The notes: a model not told the origin generated them from the sequence alone. 64,000 bases of DNA from Saccharibacillus qingshengii (GCF_013185195.1 NZ_JAAZWC010000017.1:52640-116639), one strand, 5' to 3'; positions 1 to 9,326 are shown, counted from the stretch's first letter. Made by a program: numbers and translations.

Positions 1-103
1 CTTCAAATTTAAAGTGACTGTGCGCACAGGAAAAGACTGGTAAAAGCAACGGAATGATAAAAGGGACGTAAGAGGAGTAGAACATGCCTAAGGAGAGAAG
101 CAA

Positions 104-838
104 ATGGGAGAGTGGACAGGACTTGAACACGAAAAGAGCGAACCCGTGCTGGATATCCGGATCGATGAAGCGGGGTATTCGCCGGGTGACGCGTGTGTAA
201 GAGATATTTCGATCAAAGTGGGCCGCGGCGAATTGGTGGGGTTGATCGGTCCTAACGGCGCGGGCAAGAGTACGACCATCAAAGCGATCCTGAAGCTGAT
301 CCCTCACGTAAAAGGAGAGATCAAGCTGGGCGGTTCGGGAACATACGCGTACGTTCCCGAACAACCCCTTTATTACGACACGCTGACCCTATGGGAGCAT
401 CTTGCTTTGGCCGGGGCGGCTTACAAGATGGAAGAGCAGGCATTCGAGCGCAGCGCCAACGAACTGCTGGAGCGCTTTCGTATGACCGATGCGAGAGATA
501 AACTGCCGGGGGGCATGTCGAAAGGAATGAAGCAGAAGATGATGCTGATGCTCGGATTTCTGCTGAAGCCCGATGTCTATATCGTCGATGAACCGTTCAT
601 CGGCCTTGACCCGAGAGCGACAAAAGACTTTCTGCGGCTGTTGGAAGCCGAGCGTTTGCGCGGCGCGGGTGTGCTGATGTGCACGCACGTGCTGGATACG
701 GCCGAGAAAATCTGCGATTATTTCGTGCTGCTCTCGGACGGAAAGACGGCGGCGCAGGGCAGTCTTGACGATATCCGCGGAGCCTGCGGCCTGGTACAGG
801 GAGACTTGTTCGACTGCTTCGAGGCGCTTACCGAATGA
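104..838 (+). CDS. ecsA: ABC transporter ATP-binding protein, EcsA-like
   Basis: ATPase subunit of an EcsAB-type ABC transporter acting at the membrane. The Walker A motif (GPNGAGKST) is near residues 49-57, the signature region reads GGMSKGMKQK near 136-145, and Walker B is VYIVDEPF near 158-165. The SKGMKQK signature, the IDEPF-type Walker B and the 244-residue length match B. subtilis EcsA closely. The ATG at 104 follows AGGAGA with normal spacing. The stop overlaps the start of the permease gene by 4 bp, so the two are translationally coupled. In B. subtilis Ecs affects secretion, competence and RasP protease activity; the same role here is inference. Confidence 0.88.
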   Translation: MGEWTGLEHEKSEPVLDIRIDEAGYSPGDACVRDISIKVGRGELVGLIGPNGAGKSTTIKAILKLIPHVKGEIKLGGSGTYAYVPEQPLYYDTLTLWEHLALAGAAYKMEEQAFERSANELLERFRMTDARDKLPGGMSKGMKQKMMLMLGFLLKPDVYIVDEPFIGLDPRATKDFLRLLEAERLRGAGVLMCTHVLDTAEKICDYFVLLSDGKTAAQGSLDDIRGACGLVQGDLFDCFEALTE

Positions 839-2118
839 GCCGGTTCATACGGGGAAGCGTCGGATTAGCGGGATTCGCCCGGCCAGGCGCCTTGTTTTGG
901 CGGCGTGTAAGAGACTATCTCGATTGGGAACGCCAAAACTTGCGTCTGGTCGTCGATTGGGTGGTCGCTCTGTACATCATTATTCCGTTCGGGCTGCTCG
1001 GCGGCCGCTATTATTACGGATTCTGGAACGGTGAGATTCCGGAAGCCATGCAGAGTCTGCCGCTTGCCGTGCTGCTGTTGGTTCCGCTGCTCACTGCGTT
1101 GGCCTCCCGGCCGATCCTGATGCTGGAACAGGCGGACGCCGTTTTTCTCCGGCAGTGCCCCGGATGGCTGGCGGGGGTGACGGTCCGTGGGCTCGTTATG
1201 TTTGCGGCGTTCCAGGCGATCAAGACTTTGCTGGTGGCTGCGATCCTGCTGCCTTTCCTGAGGGAATTGTACGGGATTGCGTGGGGAACGATCGTCGTCT
1301 TGGGCCTGGCAATATGGACGCTGCACCTTGCAGTGGGCATGCTGGTCCATTTTACTATCGTTTTCCGGCGGGATCGATTTAAAAGCAATGCCGCTGCAGG
1401 CGGTTTGTTGGCTGTCTCGGCTTTGTTTTTGTGGGCGGCCTCGTCGGGAGCTGCGGCGGGTTTGGCGGCAGCGGCGGCACTCGGCACCGTGGCTGCTCTT
1501 CTGATGAGAAAACGGACCACACTGTCTCATCATTTTGAGGAAAGTGCGGCCGCCGATACGGCGGTCCGCTTTCGCTTCGCTGCCCTGCTGCTGGCGCGTG
1601 CCATAGACAAGCCTCGGCCGCCGAAGCGCAAAGCTCTGCTGCTGCGCCGTTCCGGTCCGCTGCTGCCGCGCTTCGCGGGCAGCTGGCAGATTCGGCAGAT
1701 CGCCGATGCCGCACTTAAAAGCGCGCTGCGCGAGCGGGGCTATGCCGGCATGTATCTGCAGTTCCTTGTCATCAGCCTCGCGGCAGCGGCCATAGGTCCG
1801 GTCTGGCTCGGTTGGATCGTCGTACCGCTTATGCTGCTGCTGTTCTCCATGTGGCTGCGCGGGCTCTGGATCCGCTTCGCGGGCCATGCTTTTCCTCCGG
1901 TTGCGGCCATGGACAGCGTGCTGCTGGACTCGGCATGCGCTCCCGCCGTCGGAGTTCAGATGCTGCCGCTTGCGTTTGCGCTGAGTGCCTGCCTTGGCGT
2001 CAAGGTATATGCTGCCTGGTGGGGAGCTGTGGTATTCGGTCTGCCCGGTGCGATCGCAGGAATGATTCTGGCTTATATGCTTGCTGCATTTTGGCACAAA
2101 AAAGAGCAGGCGGCCTAG
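835..2118 (+). CDS. ecsB: ABC transporter permease, EcsB-like
   Basis: Multi-pass membrane partner of the upstream ATPase. The 427-residue protein has hydrophobic stretches near residues 40-60, 80-100, 125-180, 190-225 and 320-425, and a basic cytoplasmic loop near 240-300 rich in Arg and Lys. Length and arrangement fit EcsB (about 400 residues). The ATG overlaps the ecsA stop as ATGA. Downstream it converges on a flavoprotein gene, with a strong shared hairpin between them. Family assignment rests mainly on partner and topology. Confidence 0.8.
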   Translation: MSRFIRGSVGLAGFARPGALFWRRVRDYLDWERQNLRLVVDWVVALYIIIPFGLLGGRYYYGFWNGEIPEAMQSLPLAVLLLVPLLTALASRPILMLEQADAVFLRQCPGWLAGVTVRGLVMFAAFQAIKTLLVAAILLPFLRELYGIAWGTIVVLGLAIWTLHLAVGMLVHFTIVFRRDRFKSNAAAGGLLAVSALFLWAASSGAAAGLAAAAALGTVAALLMRKRTTLSHHFEESAAADTAVRFRFAALLLARAIDKPRPPKRKALLLRRSGPLLPRFAGSWQIRQIADAALKSALRERGYAGMYLQFLVISLAAAAIGPVWLGWIVVPLMLLLFSMWLRGLWIRFAGHAFPPVAAMDSVLLDSACAPAVGVQMLPLAFALSACLGVKVYAAWWGAVVFGLPGAIAGMILAYMLAAFWHKKEQAA

Positions 2119-2143
2119 ACCAAGCTGCGGTTATACACGAAGC

Positions 2144-2182
2144 AAAAAGCCGTACCCGCCATCGTGGCAGGGTACGGCTTTT
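2144..2182. terminator. bidirectional intrinsic terminator between ecsB and the flavoprotein gene
   Basis: A 13-bp perfect stem, AAAAGCCGTACCC paired with GGGTACGGCTTTT, has a 13-base loop. It has A and T tracts on opposite sides, so it can stop transcription from both converging genes. Confidence 0.85.
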
Positions 2183-2246
2183 GTCAGGAACAGTGCGGGG
2201 GACGATAAGCTCTCCCGCCGGTTCGGTTCTTTTTGGCCCGCTGGCG

Positions 2247-3521
2247 TTACGCGCGCAGCGCCAGAGCCCGCTCCGCCGCGCTTGTACCCGCGGCATGTCC
2301 GGTCGAGAACGCCGCCGTAATATTGTAACCGCCGGTGTATCCGTGGATGTCCAGCAGTTCGCCGCAGAAGTAGAGCCCGCCGGTCAGCTTGGACTCAAGC
2401 GTCGACGGATCGACTTCTTTCAGATGGACGCCTCCGCCGGTCACGAACGCGTCCTCGATCGAGAGCGTGCCGTTGACCGGGATCGGGAAAGCTTTGATCA
2501 GCTTCGCAAGTTCGGTCCATTTGGCTTTGGGAATATTGTCGTGCGTCAGCATCTCGTCGAGCTCCGCCCGTACGAGCAGCAGCGGAATCAGCTTCTCCGG
2601 CACGGCCGTTTTCAGCACGTTCTTGATCGCTTTCTTCGGATCGGCCGCCGTAAGGTTCAGCGTTTCCCGGTAGACGTCGTCGGCACTTCGGCCCGGCATC
2701 AGGTCGACCGTGACGCGCACCGTGCCTCCCGCCTGCTTGTCCAGCTCCTTGACCACGTACTGGCTGCAGCGCAGCGCCGCCGGACCGGACAGACCGAAGT
2801 GGGTAAACAGCATATCGCCGACATGCGTGACGAGCTTTTTGCCTTTGCCGCTCCAGACCGTCAGTTCGATCTCCCGCAGCGACAATCCCTGCAGTTCCTT
2901 GCTCTGGATAAACGCGGCCCCCGAAGTCAGCGGAACCTCGGTCGGGAACAGCTTGGTGATCGTATGTCCGGCTTCTTCCGCCCACGGATAACCGTCGCCG
3001 GTGGAGCCGGTCTTGGGTACGGATTTGCCGCCGACCGCCGCAATCACGCAGGAGGCGGAAATCGTGGTGCCGTTTTTGAGCCGTACGCCGGCCGCTTGTC
3101 CGTCTTCATATAATAGAGATTCCACCGGCGTATTGATTCGCACTTCGACGCCGAGCGATCGGACGCGTCCGACGAGTGCATCCACCACGGTCTTCGCCCG
3201 GTCGCTGACCGGAAACATGCGTCCGTTGTCTTCTTCCTTGAGGGCAATGCCCAATCCTTCGAAAAAAGCGATGATATCTCGGCTGCCGAACTGCGCCAGC
3301 GCGCTGTAGAGGAACCGGCCGTTGCCGGGAATCCATTTGATCAGTTCGTCATATTCCTTGTTGTTCGTGACATTGCAGCGTCCTCCGCCCGAGATGCCGA
3401 GTTTGCGGCCGAGCTTGTCTCCTTTGTCGAGCAGCAGTACGCGGGCTCCGCGTTCTCCGGCCGCGGCGGCGGCCATCAGCCCCGCCGACCCTCCGCCGAC
3501 GACGATTACTTCATAATCCAA
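2247..3521 (-). CDS. NAD(P)/FAD-dependent oxidoreductase, HI0933/YhiN family
   Basis: Flavoprotein with an N-terminal dinucleotide-binding fold: VVGGGSAGLMAA near residues 7-18, followed by the family motif KLGRKLGISGGGRCNVTN near 36-53. A second FAD motif near the C-terminus reads FCGELLDIHGYTGGYN. The 424-residue length fits the HI0933-like (BaiN/YhiN) family. Its substrate is not established; one studied member reduces bile-acid intermediates, which does not define function here. The start is a TTG at 3521 preceded by AAGGAAG at good spacing, because the nearby ATG is out of frame. Single gene, convergent with ecsB. Confidence 0.85.
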   Translation of the reverse strand: MDYEVIVVGGGSAGLMAAAAAGERGARVLLLDKGDKLGRKLGISGGGRCNVTNNKEYDELIKWIPGNGRFLYSALAQFGSRDIIAFFEGLGIALKEEDNGRMFPVSDRAKTVVDALVGRVRSLGVEVRINTPVESLLYEDGQAAGVRLKNGTTISASCVIAAVGGKSVPKTGSTGDGYPWAEEAGHTITKLFPTEVPLTSGAAFIQSKELQGLSLREIELTVWSGKGKKLVTHVGDMLFTHFGLSGPAALRCSQYVVKELDKQAGGTVRVTVDLMPGRSADDVYRETLNLTAADPKKAIKNVLKTAVPEKLIPLLLVRAELDEMLTHDNIPKAKWTELAKLIKAFPIPVNGTLSIEDAFVTGGGVHLKEVDPSTLESKLTGGLYFCGELLDIHGYTGGYNITAAFSTGHAAGTSAAERALALRA

Positions 3522-3702
3522 CTTTCATCTTCCTTTTCGTTTGCTTTTTTTCCATCATAGCACAAAACACCGCCGCAAAAATCCGGAAAAGAACGAAGAA
3601 TCGGGGAGAAAGCGGGCAGTTCCCTGCGCATAACGGCTTTCCTTTGGTTAGGAGGAACGGTATAATGGAAGCACATCAACAATTTGAAGGAGTGAATCGA
3701 AC

Positions 3703-4137
3703 ATGGCTATGTCTTTCGATCAATATATGCGCGATATGATTCAACCGATGCGGGATGAACTGACTTCGCTCGGCATCCAGGAGCTGCGCACGCCGGAGGA
3801 AGTGGAAGCCAGTCTTCCGAACGCTTCGGGCACGACGCTCGTTGTCATCAACTCGGTCTGCGGCTGTGCCGCCGGACAATGCCGTCCAGGTGTAGCCCAG
3901 GCGCTTCAGCACGACAAGAAACCCGACAATCTGTTTACGGTATTTGCCGGTCAAGACAAAGAAGCGACGGCTCAGGCCCGCGAATATTTCGCACCGTTCC
4001 CGCCGTCTTCGCCTTCGATCGCAATGTTCAAGGACGGAGAGTTGGTCCACTTTATCGAGCGTCATGGCATTGAAGACCGCTCCGCGGTCGAAATCGCCGA
4101 AGAGCTGACCCGGAAGTTCGACGAATTCTGCGGCTGA
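3703..4137 (+). CDS. bacilliredoxin (BrxA/BrxB, YphP/YqiW family)
   Basis: Small thioredoxin-fold thiol-disulfide protein of 144 residues. The active site is Cys53-Gly-Cys55, the unusual CGC motif of bacilliredoxins, with a third cysteine at position 60. The family removes bacillithiol from oxidised proteins (debacillithiolation). A -10-like TATAAT lies at 3661-3666, and the gene has a good SD (AAGGAG) before the ATG. It is a single gene followed by its own terminator. BrxA and BrxB cannot be told apart here. Confidence 0.9.
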   Translation: MAMSFDQYMRDMIQPMRDELTSLGIQELRTPEEVEASLPNASGTTLVVINSVCGCAAGQCRPGVAQALQHDKKPDNLFTVFAGQDKEATAQAREYFAPFPPSSPSIAMFKDGELVHFIERHGIEDRSAVEIAEELTRKFDEFCG

Positions 4138-4163
4138 TTTATAAGCCCGAATTCCGACTCTCC

Positions 4164-4200
4164 AAGCCCCGGCGGACCCCGTGTCCGGTCGGGGCTTTTT
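4164..4200 (+). terminator. intrinsic terminator after the bacilliredoxin gene
   Basis: The stem AAGCCCCG/CGGGGCTT has a partly paired 18-base inner region and is followed by TTTTT. It lies 26 bp after the stop codon. Confidence 0.85.
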
Positions 4201-4352
4201 GCATGTCGAGATAGGCCGGGCAAGGTCGAGTCGGGCAAAAAAAGGCCGCGTAAGTTCGATGTCAGGCTCTTACGGGTATAATGATGAAGACAGGCATTAT
4301 CCATTTTGTCCGGTAGAAGCAGGTTCCGGATATTCAAAGGAGCGAATGTACG

Positions 4353-5168
4353 ATGAGTTTACAGCAGCAAATTATCGCGGAATTGGGCGTGCAGCCTACG
4401 ATCGATCCGGAAGCGGAGATCCGTAAGCGGGTCGATTTCCTGAAGCAGTACGTGCTGGGTTCGGGGACCAACGGTCTGCTGATCGCGATCAGCGGCGGTG
4501 TGGACAGTGCCGTGGCGACGGGGCTGTGCAAACGGGCGACGGACGAGCTGATCCAGGAGACGGGCAAAGAGTATATCACGCTCGGCGTGTTCCAGCCTTA
4601 CGGCGAACAATCCGATATCGAGCACAGTTACGCGACCGCCAAGGCTTTTGGTCTGACCCATACGGTCGAGACGAATATCCAGGATGCCGTCGATCATGTG
4701 TCTTCGACCGTCGAGAAGAGCTTCCAGAAGCTCGATATCAACAACCCGCATCAGATGACCGACAAAGGCAAAGGCAATATCAAAGCGAGAACGCGGATGG
4801 TCGTTCAGTACGCGCTGTCGTTCGAGATGAACCTGCTGGTTGTCGGTACGGACCACGCGTCCGAAGCGATCACGGGCTTCTATACCAAGTGGGGCGACGG
4901 TGCGGTCGACGTGACGCCGCTGTCGACGCTGAACAAACGCCAGGTTCGCCAGGTAGCGAGCGCGCTGGGCGTTCCGGCCGATATCGTGACCAAAGCACCG
5001 ACAGCCGGATTGTGGGTCGGCCAGACCGACGAGACGGAGCTCGGCATCACCTACGACGAGAACAGCGATTATCTGGAAGGCAAAGAAATCTCGCCGAACG
5101 CCCAGTCGCTGCTCGAGAACTTCTATAAGAGAACCGCGCACAAACGCAATCCGATTCCGGGTATCTGA
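4353..5168 (+). CDS. nadE: NH3-dependent NAD+ synthetase
   Basis: Catalyses ATP-dependent amidation of deamido-NAD to NAD, the last step of NAD synthesis. The PP-loop motif SGGVDS is at residues 47-52. The 271-residue length and the absence of a glutaminase domain show the short, ammonia-using bacterial form. The conserved stretch GTDHASEAITGFYTKWGDG and the C-terminal KAPTAGLW are typical of the family. The ATG at 4353 follows AAAGGAGCG. Monocistronic, followed by a terminator near 5283. Confidence 0.95.
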   Translation: MSLQQQIIAELGVQPTIDPEAEIRKRVDFLKQYVLGSGTNGLLIAISGGVDSAVATGLCKRATDELIQETGKEYITLGVFQPYGEQSDIEHSYATAKAFGLTHTVETNIQDAVDHVSSTVEKSFQKLDINNPHQMTDKGKGNIKARTRMVVQYALSFEMNLLVVGTDHASEAITGFYTKWGDGAVDVTPLSTLNKRQVRQVASALGVPADIVTKAPTAGLWVGQTDETELGITYDENSDYLEGKEISPNAQSLLENFYKRTAHKRNPIPGI

Positions 5169-5282
5169 TTTTGGGAGTCTGCGGGACCGCCCGGGAAGCC
5201 GCAGTCATGAGCGTTCCGGCACTGGGAGACGGCTTAGGCAGGACGCTTGCGGATGCGGCAGGCATCGATAGACGGGGAAAAG

Positions 5283-5309
5283 ATCCGCTGAGGCGGGTCT
5301 TTTTTTCGT
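5283..5309 (+). terminator. intrinsic terminator after nadE
   Basis: The stem GATCCGC/GCGGGTC (one G-T pair) has a TGAG loop and is followed by seven T residues. It closes the nadE transcript before the palindrome cluster. Confidence 0.75.
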
Positions 5310-5312
5310 GTG

Positions 5313-5502
5313 GAAATAGCTGCATGAGGAACGTTATTTCTCTGAACCCGGCACTTTGGGAGCGAATAACTGCAAGAGAACCGTTATTTCATGATTATCT
5401 TGGGATTCGGTCTTGATACAAGCGCAATAAGTGTCCGGGCGCGGTTATTTCGCTTTTTTGAACCGAGAAGAGAGAAATAACGATCCTTCAGACGTTATTT
5501 TT
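5313..5502. repeat. cluster of four AATAAC...GTTATT palindromic units (locus A)
   Basis: Four short imperfect palindromes start near 5313, 5364, 5424 and 5474, so they are spaced 50-60 bp apart. Each begins with (A)AATAAC/G or a near variant, ends with GTTATTT, and encloses 10-16 bases. The unit at 5364 (AATAACTGC...GTTATTT) and the unit at 5424 (AATAAGTG...GCGGTTATTT) are each closely matched by a unit in locus B near 32.6 kb. No ORF or promoter explains the pattern. The rest of 5169-5683 holds only the nadE terminator and a weak TACAAT box upstream of acpS. Confidence 0.7.
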
Positions 5503-5683
5503 TTCTCCCGGAAAAAGGCCGTGAACGAAGGCGCTCACGCAGACCGCCGGGAGCGAGTGCGAGCAAGAACGCGAATAACGTTGGGCGGAACTGGAGTTCC
5601 CCTGCGCCTCCTGCTACAATATAGAGCGGAGCCGAGGCCTGTACCGGAACGGCCAAAGAGAGCCCCAGGTGGAGGAATGCCGG

Positions 5684-6082
5684 ATGATTTATGGAATCGG
5701 CCACGATATATTGGAAATCGCGCGTGTAGAGCGGCTGCTTGACGGTGCGCAGGGTGCACGCTTTTTGCAAAGGATCCTGACCCCTGCCGAGCTGGAGATT
5801 GCGGAGCGGCGCGGACCGAAACGGGCGGAATTCGTGTCGGGGCGCTTTGCGGCCAAGGAAGCGATTGTCAAAGCGCTTGGCTGCGGGATCGGACAAAAGG
5901 TTGGATTCGAGGATATCGAGATCGTACCGGACGCTCTGGGCAAACCTGGCGTACGTTTGTCGGACGCGGCCTGGAGCCGCTTGCAGCTGCCGGGCGGGAA
6001 CGGTTATGTCATACATTTGAGCATTACGCATCAGCCGGCGATGGCTTCGGCCTTCGCCGTAGTGGAAAGGACGACATCATGA
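5684..6082 (+). CDS. acpS: holo-[acyl-carrier-protein] synthase
   Basis: Transfers 4'-phosphopantetheine from CoA to apo-ACP. The N-terminus MIYGIGHDILEI contains the metal-binding Asp of the GxDxxEI-type motif, and RFAAKEAIVKALG holds the conserved Glu-Lys region. The 132-residue length is about the family norm. The ATG at 5684 is chosen over an upstream in-frame GTG at 5669 because AGGTGGAGG lies just before it and the family starts at MI-GIGxD. The stop overlaps mutY as ATGA. Confidence 0.93.
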   Translation: MIYGIGHDILEIARVERLLDGAQGARFLQRILTPAELEIAERRGPKRAEFVSGRFAAKEAIVKALGCGIGQKVGFEDIEIVPDALGKPGVRLSDAAWSRLQLPGGNGYVIHLSITHQPAMASAFAVVERTTS

Positions 6083-7329
6083 CTGGCGAAAAAAAAGAAA
6101 ACGCACCTATCCGTACAGCCTGGGAACGGATCGACGCGATCGAAAGCGAAGAGAGCAAGACGTATTTCAGCCGGGAACTGCTGGTCTGGTACGACCGGAG
6201 CAAACGGGATCTGCCTTGGCGGCGGCACCGGGATCCGTATTTTATCTGGGTATCGGAAATTATGCTTCAGCAGACGCGGGTCGATACGGTGATTCCGTAT
6301 TTCAACCGGTTTATCGAGCGGTTCCCGACAATCCGGGAACTTGCGGAAGCACCGGAAGAAGATGTAGTGAAGATGTGGGAAGGGCTCGGCTATTACTCGC
6401 GCGCCCGCAACCTGCAGGCGGCCGCCCGGCAGATCGTTGAACGCCATGACGGACAGATGCCGTCGGAACGCGAACATGTCTTCGCGCTCAAGGGGGTCGG
6501 GCCGTACACGGCCGGCGCTATTCTAAGCATTGCGTTCAACCGTCCGGAGCCGGCGGTCGACGGCAACGTTATGCGCGTGCTGTCGCGCTACTTCCTGATC
6601 GAGGACGATATTGCGAAGCCGAAGACGCGAATCGGCATGGAGAAAATCATTCCGGGCTTGATTCCGGAAGGCCGGGCTTCGGACTTCAATCAGGCGCTGA
6701 TGGAGCTGGGGGCGCTGATCTGTACGCCGAAGTCGCCACACTGCCTGATCTGCCCGGTTATGGAACACTGCCGGGGACGGATCGAAGGCATGGAGCGGGA
6801 TCTTCCGGTTAAGACGAAGGCCAAGAAGCCGCGGCCCGAGCAGCGGCTTGCCGTACTGCTGGAAGGGTCCGGAGAACGCGAAGGCCGGGTGCTGGTCCGC
6901 CGCCGGCCGAGAACGGGGCTGCTCGCGGGCATGTGGGAAGTGCCGCATATCGCGGCGGACGGCACGCCGGAAGCGCAGGACCTCGGCCTTGAAGTCGTAC
7001 AGCTGGAAGAAATGCTGGAAGATCTTAGTTTATCGTGGTCGCCAATGTCACCCTACATGACGGCGGAGCATACGTTCAGTCATATTCACTGGACGATGCG
7101 GGTGCTGATTGCCCGCGAGGAACCGGAGACGCTGGCGCAGCTGGCTGCCGAGAGCGGTGTTCCTTACGAGGTGGCCGTGCCGGAAGCGGCGGCGGGAGCC
7201 GAAATCGATGAAGCCGGCACGGAAGTGGAATGGCGCTGGATTTCGCATGACGATATGCGGGATATCGCTTTTCCGAATTTGTTCTTGAACATCCTGAACC
7301 GGTACTTCGAAGAATTCGGCAGAGATTGA
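6079..7329 (+). CDS. mutY: A/G-specific adenine DNA glycosylase
   Basis: Removes adenine mispaired with 8-oxoguanine. The N-terminal helix-hairpin-helix/GPD core includes LKGVGPYTAGAILS followed by PAVDGNVMRV, in which Asp is catalytic. The [4Fe-4S] cluster cysteines have the spacing C-X6-C-X2-C-X5-C near residues 215-231. The C-terminal NUDIX-like domain (about 250-400) is the 8-oxoG-recognition domain. The 416-residue protein is slightly long because of a loop near residue 375. Translationally coupled to acpS. Confidence 0.94.
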   Translation: MTGEKKENAPIRTAWERIDAIESEESKTYFSRELLVWYDRSKRDLPWRRHRDPYFIWVSEIMLQQTRVDTVIPYFNRFIERFPTIRELAEAPEEDVVKMWEGLGYYSRARNLQAAARQIVERHDGQMPSEREHVFALKGVGPYTAGAILSIAFNRPEPAVDGNVMRVLSRYFLIEDDIAKPKTRIGMEKIIPGLIPEGRASDFNQALMELGALICTPKSPHCLICPVMEHCRGRIEGMERDLPVKTKAKKPRPEQRLAVLLEGSGEREGRVLVRRRPRTGLLAGMWEVPHIAADGTPEAQDLGLEVVQLEEMLEDLSLSWSPMSPYMTAEHTFSHIHWTMRVLIAREEPETLAQLAAESGVPYEVAVPEAAAGAEIDEAGTEVEWRWISHDDMRDIAFPNLFLNILNRYFEEFGRD

Positions 7330-7356
7330 GGTTGATGCCGACATTTGGACGCAAAA

Positions 7357-7386
7357 AAACGCCGATCCCGGAGGATCGGCGTTTTT
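7357..7386. terminator. bidirectional terminator between mutY and sodA
   Basis: The perfect stem AACGCCGATCC/GGATCGGCGTT has a CGGA tetraloop and is flanked by A and T tracts on both sides. It lies between two convergent genes. Confidence 0.9.
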
Positions 7387-7432
7387 GTTCTGCTGATGCG
7401 GCCGTGAGGCTGCATCGGCAGAGCGTTCGAAC

Positions 7433-8044
7433 TTATTTTGCGGCTTCGAAACGCTTGGATACTTCGTCCCAGTTGACTACGTTCCAGAAAGTCGCGATGT
7501 AATCGGGACGTTTGTTCTGGAATTTCAGGTAGTAAGCATGCTCCCAAACGTCCAGGCCGAGAATCGGCGTCAGACCTTCGAAGAGCGGGCTGTCCTGGTT
7601 CGGAGTGCTTGTTACAGCCAGTTTGCCGTCTTTGCCGACAACCAGCCATGCCCAACCGCTGCCGAAACGGGTTGTAGCCGCTTTGGCGAAGTCTTCTTTG
7701 AATTTGTCAAAACCGCCGAGGTCGCTGTCGATCGCGTCGGCCAGTGCGCCGGATGGAGCTCCGCCGCCGTTCGGTCCGATAACGGTCCAGAACAGGCTGT
7801 GGTTATGGTGTCCGCCGCCGTTGTTGCGAACGGCTGTGCGAATGCTTTCCGGTACGCTGTCGAGGTCGCCGATCAGCTCTTCCAGGCTCTTGCTTTGCAG
7901 CTCGGGAGCGCTCTCCAGAGCGGCGTTCAGGTTTGTTACGTATGTGTTGTGATGGCGATCGTGGTGGATTTCCATCGTCTGTGCGTCGATATGGGGCTCA
8001 AGCGCGTCATTCGAGTACGGCAATGCTGGCAGTTCAAAAGCCAT
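7433..8044 (-). CDS. sodA: superoxide dismutase, Mn/Fe type
   Basis: Converts superoxide to hydrogen peroxide and oxygen in the cytoplasm. Length is 203 residues. The C-terminal metal signature DVWEHAYY is present, and the N-terminal helix holds the [10 protein letters not shown] region with a metal-binding His. [10 protein letters not shown] gives a second ligand region, and the Gln of QDSP is as in many Bacillus Mn-SODs. The ATG is preceded by AGGAGG. A promoter with TTGATT and TTTAAT 17 bp apart lies about 100 bp upstream on the minus strand. Confidence 0.95.
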   Translation of the reverse strand: MAFELPALPYSNDALEPHIDAQTMEIHHDRHHNTYVTNLNAALESAPELQSKSLEELIGDLDSVPESIRTAVRNNGGGHHNHSLFWTVIGPNGGGAPSGALADAIDSDLGGFDKFKEDFAKAATTRFGSGWAWLVVGKDGKLAVTSTPNQDSPLFEGLTPILGLDVWEHAYYLKFQNKRPDYIATFWNVVNWDEVSKRFEAAK

Positions 8045-8143
8045 GATAAGATTACCTCCTGCTTAAGTGGGATTTTACGACGTGTCCCGCGTTAAGATGA
8101 TGAGATTGACACAGGGTGTACATAGGAACGTCCTTACCTCTTT

Positions 8144-8172
8144 ATTAAACAGGAACACTTTCTTTAAATCAA
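8144..8172 (-). promoter_or_regulatory. putative sigma-A promoter of sodA
   Basis: On the minus strand, TTGATT and TTTAAT are separated by 17 bp, about 100 bp before the sodA start. The remainder of 8173-8631 is AT-rich with a small GCTGC/GCAGC hairpin near 8540, and nothing further could be assigned there. Confidence 0.5.
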
Positions 8173-8631
8173 TAGGTCATTTTTTCTCCGTGACTTTTTA
8201 CCAAGACGCAAAATGCCGATTCCAATTGTTAAAAAGGTCATAACCGTGTAAACGGGATTCGTTTATGATGAAGCGGCAGTCTTTCGGTCCTGTTTTACGG
8301 AAAGTGTCGACAAAGGAGCGAAAAAACTCGAATTGTAGCGCTTCCAAAAGAAAAGTAATGTTTTTTCGTGTCACTTATGGTTTAATAATCGTGTGAGGAA
8401 AGTAAATCCGCTGGAAACCACGCATTTTTTCTGCCTTTTTTGTAAACTCGCGTCTTTATTTCTGTAAAAACCTGATTCAAGTAAGCGTTTGCGAAAAGCT
8501 AAGAACGAACATTTTCATGGCCGAACCGGCAGTGAGCTGCATACGCAGCGCGTCCGGGTTATGCGATGAAAATTCGAACTGCCGTTTTTCTGCCGATGCT
8601 GTCATTTCCAACAGAAGAAGGGGATTCAAGC

Positions 8632-9054
8632 ATGAATGTTCGTTCTTTTCAGTTAAGTGATTCTAGCCGCGTAACGGAACTTTTGCAGGTTGCTTTATCC
8701 GAAGAATGTTATGAAAAGACGATCGGTCCGTTCTCCCGTCAGCTGTCGTGGGATTCGGAACTTATCCTGGTCGCGGAAGACGAAGATGAGATTGTCGGCG
8801 TACTGATCGGTACGATCGAGAGCAACATGGGCTGTTACTATCGTATCGCCGTTCATCCGGATTACCGCCGTCAGGGCATCGGCAAAGCGATGGTCGCCAA
8901 GCTTGAAGGCCGCTTCCAGCAGCGCAAGGTCAGCAGCATCTTCGTATCGGGAGATGAACACAATTCGGCAGCGTTTCCGCTGTACGAAGCCATGGGATAT
9001 GGAGCGAACCGGATCTTGAACGCTTTCCAGAAACTCAGTATCCTGGCCGTGTAA
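8632..9054 (+). CDS. GNAT family N-acetyltransferase
   Basis: Acetyl-CoA-dependent transferase of 140 residues; the substrate cannot be predicted. The acetyl-CoA-binding motif A reads VHPDYRRQGIGKAMV, and the C-terminus has the LYEAMGY motif typical of the fold. The ATG at 8632 is preferred over an in-frame ATG at 8566 because AGAAGGGG precedes it and the GNAT fold begins at MNVRSF. Single gene, unrelated neighbours. Confidence 0.85.
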   Translation: MNVRSFQLSDSSRVTELLQVALSEECYEKTIGPFSRQLSWDSELILVAEDEDEIVGVLIGTIESNMGCYYRIAVHPDYRRQGIGKAMVAKLEGRFQQRKVSSIFVSGDEHNSAAFPLYEAMGYGANRILNAFQKLSILAV

Positions 9055-9075
9055 GCAAGCGGGAACAGCCGTACA

Positions 9076-9318
9076 TATTCGGATGCGGGGAGCATCGGGA
9101 TAGGCCGACCCGTCGACAAACGAGACAATGCGCGGATCCCCGGAAAGGACCCGCTTGAACTTGATAAGCATGCCCGCTTCCTCGGGCGTCCGCACGGCTG
9201 TGATGCCGGGGCGGGCGCTGGAGAGCGCGGGGATGCTTTTTATTTGCTTCGCTCGATTTTCCGGGCCAAAAGAGGTAAAATGGAAGAAGCTTCGCCAAAG
9301 AAAATCAAGTGAAAACAA
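9076..9318 (-). other. gap between GNAT and queG with a coding-like minus-strand frame
   Basis: The 350 bp between the GNAT stop and queG hold no clear gene. On the minus strand a stretch reads with G/C-rich third positions and looks protein-like (ARPGITAVRTPEEAG, then FKRVLSGDPRIVSFVDGSAY). It has no convincing start or SD and runs antisense into the GNAT gene. It may be a gene remnant or chance. It is followed by a hairpin and T-run near 9327-9372 on the plus strand. Confidence 0.25.
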
Positions 9319-9326
9319 ACCGAAAA

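Noticed and set aside
1812..3113. 433-residue plus-strand ORF across the end of ecsB and the flavoprotein gene
   Set aside because: It spans two convergent genes and their terminator, and its sequence is Arg/Cys/Gly-rich shadow.
8334..8348. CcpA cre site (TGTAGCGCTTCCA) upstream of the GNAT gene
   Set aside because: The spacing between the TG and CA ends is one base short of the cre consensus.
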